The translations under genes and the position numbers were made by a program. This document shows positions 43,329-52,435 of a stretch of 64,000 nt of DNA, one piece after another. The notes under the pieces are model-generated. The model had not been told where the DNA came from and ran no database searches. It saw only the letters and a program-made list of their open reading frames with translations. The DNA is taken from assembly GCF_000423665.1 (NCBI RefSeq), contig NZ_AUIK01000023.1:62001-126000 (forward strand), read 5' to 3'. Source of the stretch: Solirubrobacter soli DSM 22325. GTDB taxonomy: Bacteria; Actinomycetota; Thermoleophilia; Solirubrobacterales; Solirubrobacteraceae. Within the stretch, counting starts at the first letter, position 1; each line of letters begins with the position of its first letter.

Positions 43329-44441
43329 GTGGAGCCGCACTTCGGCCTGGAGGCCGATTTCGCCCTTGGCATCGAAGAGGAGCTCCTGCTCGTTGATGAG
43401 CGGGATTTCCGCCCGGCGAACATCGCGAGCGATCTCGTGGCGAAGCTCACGCCTGAGCGCGGAGCGATCACCAACGACGTCTATGAGGCGTTGATCGAGT
43501 GCTCGACGCCGGTGGTGTCGAGCGCGCCGGAAGGCGTCGAGTTCCTGGCGGGCTTCCGCGAGCAGCTGCGCGACGCGGGCGCGGCGTTCATCGGGGCCGG
43601 CATGCATCCCGGCGCCGCGTTCGGCGACGTCATCCACGTCCCGCTCGAGCGCTACGAGGCGATCCACCGGGAGATGCGCGGCCTCGTCGCCCGCACGCCG
43701 ACGGCGGCCGTGCACGTCCACGTCGGGATGCCGGACGCCGAGACGGCGATCACCGTGTTCAACGGCCTGCGCGCCCACCTGCCGCTCCTGCAGGCGCTCG
43801 CCGCGCACTCGCCCTTCTGGCACGGGCAGGACTCCGGCCTGGCCAGCGCCCGCGCCCTCACGTTCCGGGCGTTCCCGCGCTCCACGATCCCCCCGGCGTT
43901 CGCCAACTGGGCCGAGTACGAGGCGCTGGTCGAGTGGTGCATCAAGGCCGCCGACGTCGACGACTACACGTACCTGTGGTGGGACATCCGCCCGAGCCCG
44001 AACCTCGGCACGGTCGAGGTGCGCGCGATGGACGCGCAGTCGCGGCTGGAGACCGTCACCGGCCTGGCGGCGCTGATCCACGCGCTCGCGGTCGCCTGCG
44101 CCGACGGCAACCACGAGCCCACGCCGCCCAGCGAGGCGCTGAAGGAGTCGAGCTTCCGCGCCGCCCGCGACGGCGTCGACGCGACGATCTGGTGGCGCGG
44201 CGCGATGCGGCCGATCCGCGAGGTCGGCGCCGACGCGCTCGAGTTGGCGCGACCGTACGCCCGCGACCTCGACGGCGAGGACGCGCTCGAGGAGATCGAA
44301 CGCGTCCTGCGCGAGGGCGGCGGCGCGGACCGCATGCGCGAGGCCCACGCCTCCGGCGGCATGCCGGGCCTGCTGGCCCGGCTCGCCGACGAGACCTACG
44401 GCTCGACCCAGACCACGTCGCCGATCCGCAGCCAGTCGTAG
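43329..44441 (+). CDS. YbdK-like carboxylate-amine ligase (glutamate-cysteine ligase family 2)
   Basis: This 370-residue ATP-dependent ligase is of the GCS2 family. The start FGLEADFALGIEEELLLVD has the metal-binding Glu cluster. HVHVGMPDAETAI and WWDIRPSPNLGTVEVRAMD are conserved segments. Family members join a carboxylate to an amine, with weak gamma-glutamylcysteine activity in E. coli YbdK; the true substrate is open. The last 46 bases overlap the end of the convergent L,D-transpeptidase gene. Confidence 0.88.
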   Translation: MEPHFGLEADFALGIEEELLLVDERDFRPANIASDLVAKLTPERGAITNDVYEALIECSTPVVSSAPEGVEFLAGFREQLRDAGAAFIGAGMHPGAAFGDVIHVPLERYEAIHREMRGLVARTPTAAVHVHVGMPDAETAITVFNGLRAHLPLLQALAAHSPFWHGQDSGLASARALTFRAFPRSTIPPAFANWAEYEALVEWCIKAADVDDYTYLWWDIRPSPNLGTVEVRAMDAQSRLETVTGLAALIHALAVACADGNHEPTPPSEALKESSFRAARDGVDATIWWRGAMRPIREVGADALELARPYARDLDGEDALEEIERVLREGGGADRMREAHASGGMPGLLARLADETYGSTQTTSPIRSQS

Positions 44442-45382
44442 ATCGACCGGGCGTTCGGCACCGGCACCCGCAGGCAGCCGTGGCTGGCGTTGTACGCCGG
44501 GACGTCCGCGTAGCCGTGGATCGCGTAACCGCGGATGAAGTAGCTCGAGTCGACCATGCCCTTGGCGTTGGTGCCCGGCGTCTTCATGTAGACGCTGAAC
44601 TTGCCCTGGACGGTCGGCGTCGACGGCTTGCCCGACGAGGTGTGGTAGATCCGCTCGACCTTGGAGCCGTTGATCAGCGCCAGGACCTGCTGGTTCAGCC
44701 GCGCCTCGACGTGGTGGCCGTCCTTGGGATGGCGGACCTTGAAGACGCCGCGGCCCTTGAGCATCCCCGCGAACACGTCGGCGGTCGCCGTGTATGTGCG
44801 CGAGTAGCCCGCGACCTTGCGCCAGGCCATGATCGCGCGGCCCGTGGCGGCGTCGTAGACGCCCGAGCGCGACGTGACGTAGTGCAGCGACGCCAGCTTG
44901 TTCTGGAGCCACTTCACCTGCGGCCCCTTGGAGCCCGGGCCGGCGTACGCGTTGACGACGCTGATCTTGACCGGCTTGGCGACCACGGTCGCGAGGCCGG
45001 GGGTGGCACGGTGCGACGCCTTCAGCGTCACGGTGCCGGAGACCTTCGAGGCGACCTTGATCTCGGCCACGCCCGACGTCCCGCCGGCGACCGGCTTGAA
45101 CGTGAGCGACTTGACCTTGATCTTCTTCTTGCCCCGGTAGACCCGGAGCACGGCGCCCTCGTTGGCCACGTAGGGCTTCATCACGACCCGTGCGACGAAC
45201 GAGCGGCCGGTGAGCGCGGCGGTCTTCGTCAGGGCACCCGTGGCGGACACGCTCAGCGCGGCCGTCGCCGGCGCGGGGGCCGGAGGCGGGGTGGGCGTCG
45301 GCGTGGGCGTGGGAGGCGTCTGTGCGGCGGCCGTGGCGGGCAGCGCGAGCACTCCGAGGAGCGCGAGCGCCGACCGCTTCAT
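44396..45382 (-). CDS. Secreted L,D-transpeptidase (YkuD) with peptidoglycan-binding domain
   Basis: This is a 328-residue exported enzyme. The signal peptide ends ATAAAQ, then a TP-rich linker, a beta domain, and a peptidoglycan-binding-like domain (GPQVKWLQNKLASLHYV). The C-terminal YkuD domain has the catalytic set in AIHGYADVPAYNASHGCLRV, with His and the nucleophile Cys. It forms 3-3 crosslinks in the cell wall by family knowledge. Its ATG overlaps the stop of the CPBP gene upstream. Confidence 0.9.
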   Translation of the reverse strand: MKRSALALLGVLALPATAAAQTPPTPTPTPTPPPAPAPATAALSVSATGALTKTAALTGRSFVARVVMKPYVANEGAVLRVYRGKKKIKVKSLTFKPVAGGTSGVAEIKVASKVSGTVTLKASHRATPGLATVVAKPVKISVVNAYAGPGSKGPQVKWLQNKLASLHYVTSRSGVYDAATGRAIMAWRKVAGYSRTYTATADVFAGMLKGRGVFKVRHPKDGHHVEARLNQQVLALINGSKVERIYHTSSGKPSTPTVQGKFSVYMKTPGTNAKGMVDSSYFIRGYAIHGYADVPAYNASHGCLRVPVPNARSIYDWLRIGDVVWVEP

Positions 45383-46212
45383 CCGGCCACCGCCGCGCGG
45401 CGGGCGACGGCGGTGCCGCCGGCGATCACGGTGCCGACGCTGAGAACCACGACGGCGGCGAACAGGCCGCCGTCGAGGTCTTTCGTCGCCCCGAACGTGA
45501 TCGAATTATTGAGGGCGTGGAGAGCCATGCAGGGAATGATGGACTGTGTGCGCCAATAAAGCAGACACAACCCGAACCCGAACGCGCCGAGCGCGATCAA
45601 TTGGATGGGCGCGGCGGGGGCGTGACCGAGGCCGAAGACCACCCCGTCGAGCAGCGCCGCCCACAGCAGCGGCATCCGTTTGACGAAGACGCCGAACATG
45701 AAGCCGCGGAAGAAGAACTCCTCCACGACCGGCGCCAGGACGCAGATCAGGACCGCCCAGCCGATCAGGATCAGCGTCGAGTTCTCGGCCTTGAGGTCGG
45801 TCACCAGGTTCTGGTCGTCGGGATTGCCGAAGACCAGCGCGAGCACGAGCGCGATCCCCCAGAAGATCGCGTACGCGCCGCCCGCCCACTTCAGCGCGGT
45901 CTTCCAGTCGCGCACCGGCCGCAGGCCCAGTTGCGCGAGCGTGGCCGTGCCCAGCGCGAGCTTGACCGCGATCCAGGCGCCGAAGACGAACACGAGGTCC
46001 TGGAAGAACGTCAGTGCCAGCGTCGCCGCGTCCGGCAGGTCGTCGGCGCTCTTGATCGTGGGATCGGAGGCCTTGACGACGCCGTAGACCGCCGCGGCGG
46101 TGATGCTCACGATGATGAGCACCGCGAGCAGCGCGGCGAACGGGGCCCAGACCGGCACCGTCGGCTCACGGGGCTCCGGCGGCGGCGGAAGCGGGATCTC
46201 GGGCTCTGTCAT
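45379..46212 (-). CDS. CPBP family intramembrane metalloprotease
   Basis: This 277-residue protein has about seven helices. The CPBP/Abi motifs are present: EEFFFRGFMFG for EExxxR, and GVVFGLGHA for FxxxH. An acidic and proline-rich N-terminus (PEIPLPPPPEP) precedes the first helix. The ATG at 46210-46212 is preferred to an upstream TTG. Bacterial members cleave membrane substrates or protect against bacteriocins; the target is not known. It overlaps the L,D-transpeptidase gene by 4 bases. Confidence 0.88.
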   Translation of the reverse strand: MTEPEIPLPPPPEPREPTVPVWAPFAALLAVLIIVSITAAAVYGVVKASDPTIKSADDLPDAATLALTFFQDLVFVFGAWIAVKLALGTATLAQLGLRPVRDWKTALKWAGGAYAIFWGIALVLALVFGNPDDQNLVTDLKAENSTLILIGWAVLICVLAPVVEEFFFRGFMFGVFVKRMPLLWAALLDGVVFGLGHAPAAPIQLIALGAFGFGLCLLYWRTQSIIPCMALHALNNSITFGATKDLDGGLFAAVVVLSVGTVIAGGTAVARRAAVAG

Positions 46213-46217
46213 CAAGT

Positions 46218-46880
46218 TCAGAGCAAGGGTATGAGCTCGGTGAGCGAACGGACCGAGCCGGCGGGAGCCGTCCCGTCGCGCGCGATCAGGACGGGGTGGA
46301 TCCCCGCCGCCCGCGCGCCGGCGACATCGGCCTCGGGCGTGTCGCCCACGTGCCAGGTCTCGTCCGGGCGCGCGCCGGCGAGCTCCAGCGCCGCGGCGAA
46401 GATCGCGCCGTCGGGCTTGGCCGAGCCGATCTCGGCCGACGCGATCGCGCCGTCGAGGAGCCCCGCCAGCCCGGTCTCCCGCAGGCGCTCATGCAGCGAG
46501 AAGTCCCAGTTGGAGACGACGACCGTCCGGATGCCACGCGAGCGCGCCTCGCGCAGGAACGGCGCGCTGTCGGCGTACGCGTGGAAGCGCAGTGAGTCCA
46601 TCAGCGCCGCGAAGACGAGCTCGCGGTCGTACGGCAGCCGCATCGCGTCCACGCAGCGCAGCCGCAGGTCGAGCAGCGACTCGGCGTCGCGCCCTTCGTC
46701 GAGGTGCGCGCGGTAGTACGCGATCTCGGCCCGGATCGCCTCCTTGGCCGCCGCTTCGCCGATGTCGGTGCCGGTCCGCTCGACGAGCGCGGCCCGCAGG
46801 TGCGGCACGGGCGACTCGAACGTCAGCAGCGTGCCGAGCGCGTCGAGCAGGATCGCCCGGGGTATAGGTTGCCGCGCCAT
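46218..46880 (-). CDS. HAD superfamily hydrolase (subfamily IA)
   Basis: This is a 220-residue phosphatase-like protein. Motif I is LLDALGTLL, with the usual second Asp replaced by Leu, as in some HAD-IA members. Motif II Ser is in VVVSNWDF, motif III Lys in GSAKPDGAIF and motif IV in HVGDTPEADV. Without the general acid Asp, phosphatase activity may be weak. The ATG at 46878-46880 lies within a CCATGG that also carries the start of the divergent mscS gene; a GTG at 46898 is an alternative. Confidence 0.82.
   Translation of the reverse strand: MARQPIPRAILLDALGTLLTFESPVPHLRAALVERTGTDIGEAAAKEAIRAEIAYYRAHLDEGRDAESLLDLRLRCVDAMRLPYDRELVFAALMDSLRFHAYADSAPFLREARSRGIRTVVVSNWDFSLHERLRETGLAGLLDGAIASAEIGSAKPDGAIFAAALELAGARPDETWHVGDTPEADVAGARAAGIHPVLIARDGTAPAGSVRSLTELIPLL
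46865..46870 (+). promoter_or_regulatory. Leaderless-type -10 box before mscS
   Basis: TAGGTT ends 8 bases before the ATG at 46879. It lies inside the 5' coding end of the divergent HAD gene. Confidence 0.4.
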
Positions 46881-47640
46881 GGATGCGGATGCTGGCACCT
46901 GGATACAAGCGGGCGCCGCGCTCCTGATCGCGTTCGCGGCCGCGACGCTGCTCGACCGGGCGTTCCGGGGACGCGCGGCGAAGCTCGCGAGCGAGCGGAT
47001 CAGTCGCGAGGGCGCGACCCGGCTGCGCTTCGTGCGCCGGCTGATCTATGCGGTGATCCTGCTGATCGGGATCGCGATCGCCCTCTCGGGCTTCACCGGG
47101 ATCAACCAGTTGGCGACGAGCCTGCTGGCGTCGGGGGCGATCGCCGCCGCGATCGTCGGCTTCGCCGCCCGCCAGGTGCTGGCCAACTTCATCGCCGGGA
47201 TCATGCTCGCGATCACGCAGCCGATCCGCGTCGGCGACTGGGTGACGTTCGAGGCAAATTACGGCGTCGTCGAGGACGTCAGCCTCAACCACACCGTCCT
47301 GCGCACCCCCTCCGAGCAGCGGATCGTGATCCCGAACGAGAAGCTCGCCGGCGGCATTCTCAAGAACGACACGCTCAAGGTCGACCTGGTCGCGCTGGAC
47401 GTCGCCGTGTGGGTCCCGCCCGAGGCCGACGTCGAGCGCGCGGTCGAAGCGTTGCACGATGAGACAGGCCAGGATGTGAGCGTCGCCGAGGCGGTCCCGT
47501 GGGGCACGAGATTGGCGGTGGGAAGCGACCCCGTGACCCCTCCGGAGAAGGCTCCGGCCGAGGCCGCGCTGCGCCGCCAGTGCCTCAAGAGACTGCGTCA
47601 GGAAGGCCTTCTAAGGGGAGGTTTAAGCAACCCGACCTAG
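46879..47640 (+). CDS. Small mechanosensitive channel (MscS family)
   Basis: This is a 253-residue membrane channel. It has two to three N-terminal helices, then the pore-lining helix GAIAAAIVGFAARQVLANFIAG, followed by the beta domain start QPIRVGDWVTF and IVIPNEKLAGG. It releases solutes on osmotic downshift in known homologues. The ATG at 46879 shares bases with the start codon of the divergent HAD gene. The C-terminus is basic. Confidence 0.88.
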   Translation: MDADAGTWIQAGAALLIAFAAATLLDRAFRGRAAKLASERISREGATRLRFVRRLIYAVILLIGIAIALSGFTGINQLATSLLASGAIAAAIVGFAARQVLANFIAGIMLAITQPIRVGDWVTFEANYGVVEDVSLNHTVLRTPSEQRIVIPNEKLAGGILKNDTLKVDLVALDVAVWVPPEADVERAVEALHDETGQDVSVAEAVPWGTRLAVGSDPVTPPEKAPAEAALRRQCLKRLRQEGLLRGGLSNPT

Positions 47641-47656
47641 AATCCGACGTTCGCCC

Positions 47657-49864
47657 TTGAGTCATTCTGCGCGCATGAGGCGGCGCCAACAGGGCGCCCA
47701 TTACGGTCGATGGATCCTCCTCGGGGTCTTCATCGTGCTCCTCGCCGGTGCCGGCGCGGCCGGTGCCGCGGTCACCTGGGTGCTGCGTACCGCCAACTCC
47801 GCGCCCGCCCTCTCGACCTTCGTGCCGAAGAACCCGGGGTCGCTGTCCGAGGTGTTCGCCTCCGACGGCAAGACCCGGCTCGGCTACATCCAGTCCGACG
47901 ACCTCGTCCAGCCCGTCGCGGCCGACCAGTTCCCGACGGTGCTCAAGCAGGCGACCGTCGCGATCGAGGACGAGCGCTTCTACAAGCACAAGGGCGTCGA
48001 CTACGAGGGCATCATCCGCGCGGCGGTCAAGAACGCCACCGAGCACAAGACCGTGCAGGGCGGCTCCACGCTGACGATGCAGCTGGTGAAGATCCTCTAC
48101 ACGCAGGACGACACCCGCGGCGGCTTGAAGGGCTACCAGCGCAAGATCAAGGAGGCGCGGCTCGCGCGCGACCTCGAGGCCGCGCACAAGGACCCGAAGA
48201 ACTGGGTCCTCGGCAAGTACCTCAACAACGTGCCCTACGGCACCGTCGGCGGCCAGTCCGCGATCGGCGCGGGCGCCGCGGCGCGCCTGTACTTCAACAA
48301 GCGCGTCCAGGACCTGACCCTGCGCGAGGCCGCGATGCTCGCCGGCATGCCGCAGGCGCCGTCGCAGTACTCGCCGGTGCTCAACGCGAGCGGGACCAAG
48401 AAGCGCCGCAACGAGGTGCTGGGCAAGATGGCCGAGCTCGGCTACATCTCCCGCGCGACCGCGCAGAAGGAGATGAAGAAGGGCCTCGGGCTGCACATGG
48501 AGCGCTACTTCCAGAAGGCCCGCGAGCGCTACGTCCTGGACTTCGTCCAGTCCGAGTTGATCAAGGAGTACGGCCGCAAGAACGTCCAGCGCGGCGGCTA
48601 CAAGGTCTACACGACGATCGACCTGAACAAGCAGAAGGAGGCGCGCGCGGCGATCGCCGACAAGCTCGCCAACGTCGGTCCTTCATCCGCGATCGTCTCG
48701 ATCGACCCGGCCACCGGCAACATCGTCGCGATGGCCTCCTCCGCGCAGTACGGCAAGTCGAAGTTCAACCTCGCCGCCCAGGGCCATCGCCAGCCCGGCT
48801 CGTCGTTCAAGACGATGGTGCTGCTGACCGCGCTGCGCGAGGGCGTGAACCCGAGCTCGACCTCCTACGTGTCGCGCGGCACGATGGAGCTCGACGACCC
48901 GCCCTGCGGCTCGCCCGCCAGCCCGTGGAAGGTCAAGACCTACAGCGGCTCGGGGCGCGGCTCGATCAACCTCGTGAGCGCCACGCTGGCGTCCGACAAC
49001 TCGGTCTACGCGCAGCTGACGTCCGACCTCGGGCCGGACAAGGTCAAGGAGACCGCGCGGATGATGGGCATCAAGTCCAAGCTCAACGGCTTCTGCGCCG
49101 AGTCGCTCGGCGGCCTCGAGAACGGCGTCTCGCCGCTCGAGATGGCCTCGGCCTACGCGACGATCGCCAACGGCGGCTACCGCAACCGCCCGCGGATCAT
49201 CAAGAAGGTCGTCGTCAAGGGCAAGACGCAGAAGCTCCCGAAGCGCTGGCGCATCCACCGTGTGAAGGCGTTCTCGGATGGCGTCACCTATGAGGCGACG
49301 AAGATCCTGCAGCAGAACATCCAGGGCGGCACGGGCACGCACGCCAACATCGGCTGCCCCGCCGGCGGCAAGACCGGCACGACCGACAAGAACATCGACG
49401 CCTGGTTCGTCGGTTTCACGCCCCGGCTGTCGACCGCCGTGTGGGTCGGCTTCCCCGGCTCGGCCGCGATCTCGATGAACGGCATGTACGCGCCGACCGG
49501 CGGCAACATCGACGGCGGCACCTACCCCGCCGACATCTGGGGCGAGTACATGAAGAAGGCCGTCGGCAAGTACTGCGGCGACTTCAAGAAGCCGACCGAG
49601 CCCTTCACGAGCTCGCCGTTCGACGGCCACTACGCGCGTATGGGCGGCAAGGACGACGAGAAGAAGGACGAGAACGGCAAGCCGGTCGATCCCAACGCTC
49701 CGGACACGCAGACCAAGCCTGGCGCGGACACGCAGGACCCCGCCAACGGCGGCGATCAGAAGAAGCCCACGACCGATAACAACGGCAACTTCGATCCCAA
49801 CGCCTACGAGACGCCACCGCAGGCGGATCCGGGCGGCGGTACGCAAGCCCCGACCGACGGCTAG
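47657..49864 (+). CDS. Class A penicillin-binding protein (transglycosylase/transpeptidase)
   Basis: This is a 735-residue cell wall synthase with one N-terminal membrane helix. The GT51 domain shows IEDERFYKHKGVDYEG with the catalytic Glu and GGSTLTMQLVK. The transpeptidase domain has SSFK (SxxK Ser), SDN and KTGTT. An acidic, Lys/Pro/Asn-rich tail of about 90 residues follows. The start is either TTG 47657 or ATG 47675; neither has a clear ribosome site. It polymerises and crosslinks peptidoglycan. Confidence 0.93.
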   Translation: MSHSARMRRRQQGAHYGRWILLGVFIVLLAGAGAAGAAVTWVLRTANSAPALSTFVPKNPGSLSEVFASDGKTRLGYIQSDDLVQPVAADQFPTVLKQATVAIEDERFYKHKGVDYEGIIRAAVKNATEHKTVQGGSTLTMQLVKILYTQDDTRGGLKGYQRKIKEARLARDLEAAHKDPKNWVLGKYLNNVPYGTVGGQSAIGAGAAARLYFNKRVQDLTLREAAMLAGMPQAPSQYSPVLNASGTKKRRNEVLGKMAELGYISRATAQKEMKKGLGLHMERYFQKARERYVLDFVQSELIKEYGRKNVQRGGYKVYTTIDLNKQKEARAAIADKLANVGPSSAIVSIDPATGNIVAMASSAQYGKSKFNLAAQGHRQPGSSFKTMVLLTALREGVNPSSTSYVSRGTMELDDPPCGSPASPWKVKTYSGSGRGSINLVSATLASDNSVYAQLTSDLGPDKVKETARMMGIKSKLNGFCAESLGGLENGVSPLEMASAYATIANGGYRNRPRIIKKVVVKGKTQKLPKRWRIHRVKAFSDGVTYEATKILQQNIQGGTGTHANIGCPAGGKTGTTDKNIDAWFVGFTPRLSTAVWVGFPGSAAISMNGMYAPTGGNIDGGTYPADIWGEYMKKAVGKYCGDFKKPTEPFTSSPFDGHYARMGGKDDEKKDENGKPVDPNAPDTQTKPGADTQDPANGGDQKKPTTDNNGNFDPNAYETPPQADPGGGTQAPTDG

Positions 49865-49990
49865 CCCTCACCCCCAAACACTGGTACAACTTGCGCCGTC
49901 AGGGCCGCCGGAGGCGGTCGTGGTGGTATGCGGGAAGGCAGTGCCGGCAGCACCCCTCGCGCATGCAGATCCAATGAGGAGTGCTGTCAG
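49865..49990 (+). promoter_or_regulatory. Long leader of the cold-shock gene
   Basis: This 126-base gap holds a likely -10 (TACAACT at about 49884-49890), implying a leader of roughly 95 bases before the cold-shock ATG. Long structured leaders are usual for CspA-type genes. GAGGAG lies 9 bases before the start. Confidence 0.4.
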
Positions 49991-50194
49991 ATGGCTACCG
50001 GTGTCGTGAAGTGGTTCAGCGACGAGAAGGGCTTCGGCTTCATCACGCCCGATGACGGAGGCAAGGACGCGTTCGTCCACTTCTCCGGGATCGCGGGTGA
50101 TGGCTTCCGGACGCTGGCCGAAGGCGCAAAGGTCGAGTTCGAGCTCGGCGAGGGCACGAAAGGCCCTCAGGCCACGAACGTCAGGGTCATTTAG
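49991..50194 (+). CDS. Cold-shock protein (CspA family)
   Basis: This is a 67-residue single OB-fold RNA chaperone. RNP1-like KGFGFIT and RNP2-like VFVHF-type FVHFSGIA are present, and it starts [10 protein letters not shown]. The ATG at 49991 has GAGGAG upstream. A longer frame exists but adds a non-homologous Cys-containing stretch. The infA gene begins one base after its stop. Confidence 0.95.
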   Translation: MATGVVKWFSDEKGFGFITPDDGGKDAFVHFSGIAGDGFRTLAEGAKVEFELGEGTKGPQATNVRVI

Positions 50195-50195
50195 T

Positions 50196-50414
50196 TTGGC
50201 GAAGGAAGACAAGGTCGAGTTCGAAGGCGAGGTCGTCGAGGCGCTCCCGAACGCCATGTTCCGGGTGCAGCTCGACAACGGGCACGAGGTGCTCGGACAC
50301 GTCGCCGGCAAGATGCGGCGGTTCCGTATCCGCATCCTCCCGGGCGACCGCGTCCGCGTAGAGGTCTCGCCGTACGACCTCAACCGAGCGCGGATCGTCT
50401 ACCGCCATCGCTGA
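50196..50414 (+). CDS. infA: Translation initiation factor IF-1
   Basis: This is a 72-residue S1-type OB-fold factor. [20 protein letters not shown] and [21 protein letters not shown] are diagnostic. It starts with TTG at 50196, one base after the cold-shock stop, so both are probably on one transcript. In most bacteria infA sits with ribosomal protein genes. Whether this is the only copy cannot be told from the window. Confidence 0.92.
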   Translation: MAKEDKVEFEGEVVEALPNAMFRVQLDNGHEVLGHVAGKMRRFRIRILPGDRVRVEVSPYDLNRARIVYRHR

Positions 50415-50473
50415 GCGAGCTGGACCACGGCGCAAGCGGCCCGCCCGCGTAGATCAGGCATCCCGGGTGTGGT

Positions 50474-51427
50474 TTGGGTGAACTTGGGCTGATCTCGGCG
50501 ATCCGGGATGCGCTCTCCGTGCGCCCGGGTTCCCGAGTCGTGCGCTGGATCGGCGACGACGCCGCGGTCGTGCGGGCGGACGGGGTCGCGGCGATCTCGA
50601 CCGACGTGATGGTCGACGGCACCCACTTCCGGCTCGGCCAGGCGACCCCGGAGGACGTGGGGTGGCGCGCACTTGCCGGTGCGCTCTCCGATGTGGCGGC
50701 GATGGGCGCCGAAGCGGGCGAGGCGTACCTGAGCGTGGTGCTGCCGTCAACACTGGGCGACGACGACGTGATCGCGATCCATCGCGGCGCCGAGGCGTTG
50801 GCCGCCGAGAGCGGCGTGACGATCGCCGGCGGCGATCTCGCGCGCGGGCCGGCGCTGACGCTGGCGGTCACCGTGGTCGGCTGGGCGCCGTCCTCCGACG
50901 CGCTGGTGGGCCGGGACGGCGCGCGCGTGGGCGACCGCGTGGGCGTCACCGGGACGCTGGGCGCCGCCGCGGCCGGATTGGCCGTGCTCGACGGCGAAGC
51001 CGGGCGGTTCGCGCTTCCGCGCTCCGTCCACGACCACCTCGTGTGCCGCTACCTGCGCCCGCGCCCGCGGCTGGAGGCGGGGCGGGCGCTGGCACGCGCG
51101 GGGGCGAGCGCGATGCTCGACCTGTCTGACGGACTGGCTTCGGACGCACGGCGGATCGCCGACGCGAGCGGCGTGCGCATCGAACTGGACGCAGGGGCGC
51201 TGCCTCTGGCCAAGGGGGTGCCGGAGGTGGCGGCTGCGCTGGGGGTCTCGGCGATGGAGCTGGCCGCGACCGGAGGAGAGGACTACGAGTTGTGCGCCTG
51301 CGTCGCTCGCTCGAGCGATGTGGCGGGCCTCACCTGGATCGGTGAGGTGGTTGAGGGGCCTCCTGGCGTGGTGTGGAGAGGCGCCCCGCCAGGCTCGGAG
51401 GCCTGGCGGGGGTACGAGCACGCTTAG
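50474..51427 (+). CDS. thiL: Thiamine-monophosphate kinase ThiL
   Basis: This 317-residue enzyme phosphorylates thiamine phosphate to the pyrophosphate. It begins [11 protein letters not shown], then [20 protein letters not shown] and [10 protein letters not shown] as in ThiL. The only suitable start is the TTG at 50474, weakly preceded by GGGTGTGG. A perfect 11-pair inverted repeat lies in its last codons (51384-51411). No other thiamine gene is nearby. Confidence 0.9.
   Translation: MGELGLISAIRDALSVRPGSRVVRWIGDDAAVVRADGVAAISTDVMVDGTHFRLGQATPEDVGWRALAGALSDVAAMGAEAGEAYLSVVLPSTLGDDDVIAIHRGAEALAAESGVTIAGGDLARGPALTLAVTVVGWAPSSDALVGRDGARVGDRVGVTGTLGAAAAGLAVLDGEAGRFALPRSVHDHLVCRYLRPRPRLEAGRALARAGASAMLDLSDGLASDARRIADASGVRIELDAGALPLAKGVPEVAAALGVSAMELAATGGEDYELCACVARSSDVAGLTWIGEVVEGPPGVVWRGAPPGSEAWRGYEHA
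51384..51411. terminator. Hairpin at the thiL 3' end
   Basis: CCCCGCCAGGC (51384-51394) and GCCTGGCGGGG (51401-51411) pair around TCGGAG. There is no T-run, so this may be a termination aid or a transcript end stabiliser for either strand. Confidence 0.5.
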
Positions 51428-51440
51428 TTGCGCCAGCCCG

Positions 51441-51674
51441 TCACTTGTCGCCTTCCGGGGTCAACAGCAGGCGCTTGAGGATCGCCTCGGCGACAGCCGA
51501 GGAGTTCACCTCATACGTCCCGCCTTGAATGCTCGCTTGGAGCTGTTGCACTTTGGTCACCGCACCATCCTTGGGAGGGAGCGATGGGGAGCAGCGCGCG
51601 AAGCGCCGTCCACCGTCGCGAGCCGGGCCCGTCACCCGGGCTCGCGGTACATATCGGATGTCCTGCACCGTCAT
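51441..51674 (-). CDS. Small FlgM-like (anti-sigma-28) protein
   Basis: This is a 77-residue frame whose C-terminal 39 residues (KVQQLQASIQGGTYEVNSSA, then VAEAILKRLLL) match the sigma-binding C-terminus of FlgM. The N-terminal half is basic and unlike FlgM. The ATG at 51674 has GAGG five bases upstream. A GTG at 51560 with AAGGA upstream would give only the FlgM-like part. A hairpin (8-pair CGCGAGCC/GGCTCGCG near 51616-51645) lies between the two starts. No flagellar gene is in the window. It follows sortase E by 53 bases. Confidence 0.65.
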   Translation of the reverse strand: MTVQDIRYVPRARVTGPARDGGRRFARCSPSLPPKDGAVTKVQQLQASIQGGTYEVNSSAVAEAILKRLLLTPEGDK

Positions 51675-51727
51675 ATGAGCCTCATCGTCCTCAGACGGAC
51701 AACGGTCGATGGGGTCCTCGCCCGATG

Positions 51728-52435
51728 TCACGCCGCGGCGCCGCGCGGGGCCGATCGGATGAGCCGCGCGAACACGACGATGCGCTTCGCCGCCGAATAC
51801 AGCGGGTGGCACGCGGAGAGGATCAGTCGATCGTATGACACCCGCTGAGTGACCCAGACGGCGGTCGGCGGGACGATGCGGGTGCGCTCCACGCGGTAGG
51901 TGAAGCGGCCGTACGGCATCACGACCGTGATCTGGTCGCCCGGCTTGACCTTGTCGATCTTGCGGAACGGCGCGCCGTAGGTCGTGCGGTGCCCGGCGAT
52001 CGCCACCGTGCCGTGCTGGCCGGGCAGCGGCGTTGCCGGGTAGTGGCCCGGGCCCTTGCGCAGATCGCCCGCGTTCGTGCCCTCGACGAAGACGGTGTTG
52101 AGCCCGATCCGTGGGATCTGGATCTTGCCCACCGCGTCGCCCTCGTGGGTCTTGCGGTCCAGCGAGCGGGCGGCGAACGCGAGCCGCCGTGTGGGATCGG
52201 GCAGCTTCTTGAGCGCCTGCACCTCGACGGGGGTCGGCTTGACCTTGTCGAGCCGGTCGAGCTCGCCCTCCAGGTCGCTCTGCTGGTAGTGGGCGTACAG
52301 CGAGGAGACCGGCTCCTCCCACACGAGCGTCGCGGCCGCGTCGGCGAGGAGCAGGCTGCCGGAGACGATCAACAGCGTCGACAACAGCCGAAGCGCGGAG
52401 CGGACGCGGCTGCGGGTGGCGGTCTTGGCCGTCAT
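51728..52435 (-). CDS. Class E sortase
   Basis: This is a 235-residue membrane-anchored transpeptidase. One N-terminal helix (LLSTLLIVSGSLLLADAAAT) precedes the sortase fold. His149 is in GHRTTYGAPF, the nucleophile Cys209 in LILSACHP and Arg218 in SAAKRIVVF. Class E enzymes anchor surface proteins with LAXTG-type signals in actinobacteria; no such substrate is encoded nearby. The ATG overlaps the stop of the M28-like gene (ATGA). Confidence 0.9.
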   Translation of the reverse strand: MTAKTATRSRVRSALRLLSTLLIVSGSLLLADAAATLVWEEPVSSLYAHYQQSDLEGELDRLDKVKPTPVEVQALKKLPDPTRRLAFAARSLDRKTHEGDAVGKIQIPRIGLNTVFVEGTNAGDLRKGPGHYPATPLPGQHGTVAIAGHRTTYGAPFRKIDKVKPGDQITVVMPYGRFTYRVERTRIVPPTAVWVTQRVSYDRLILSACHPLYSAAKRIVVFARLIRSAPRGAAA

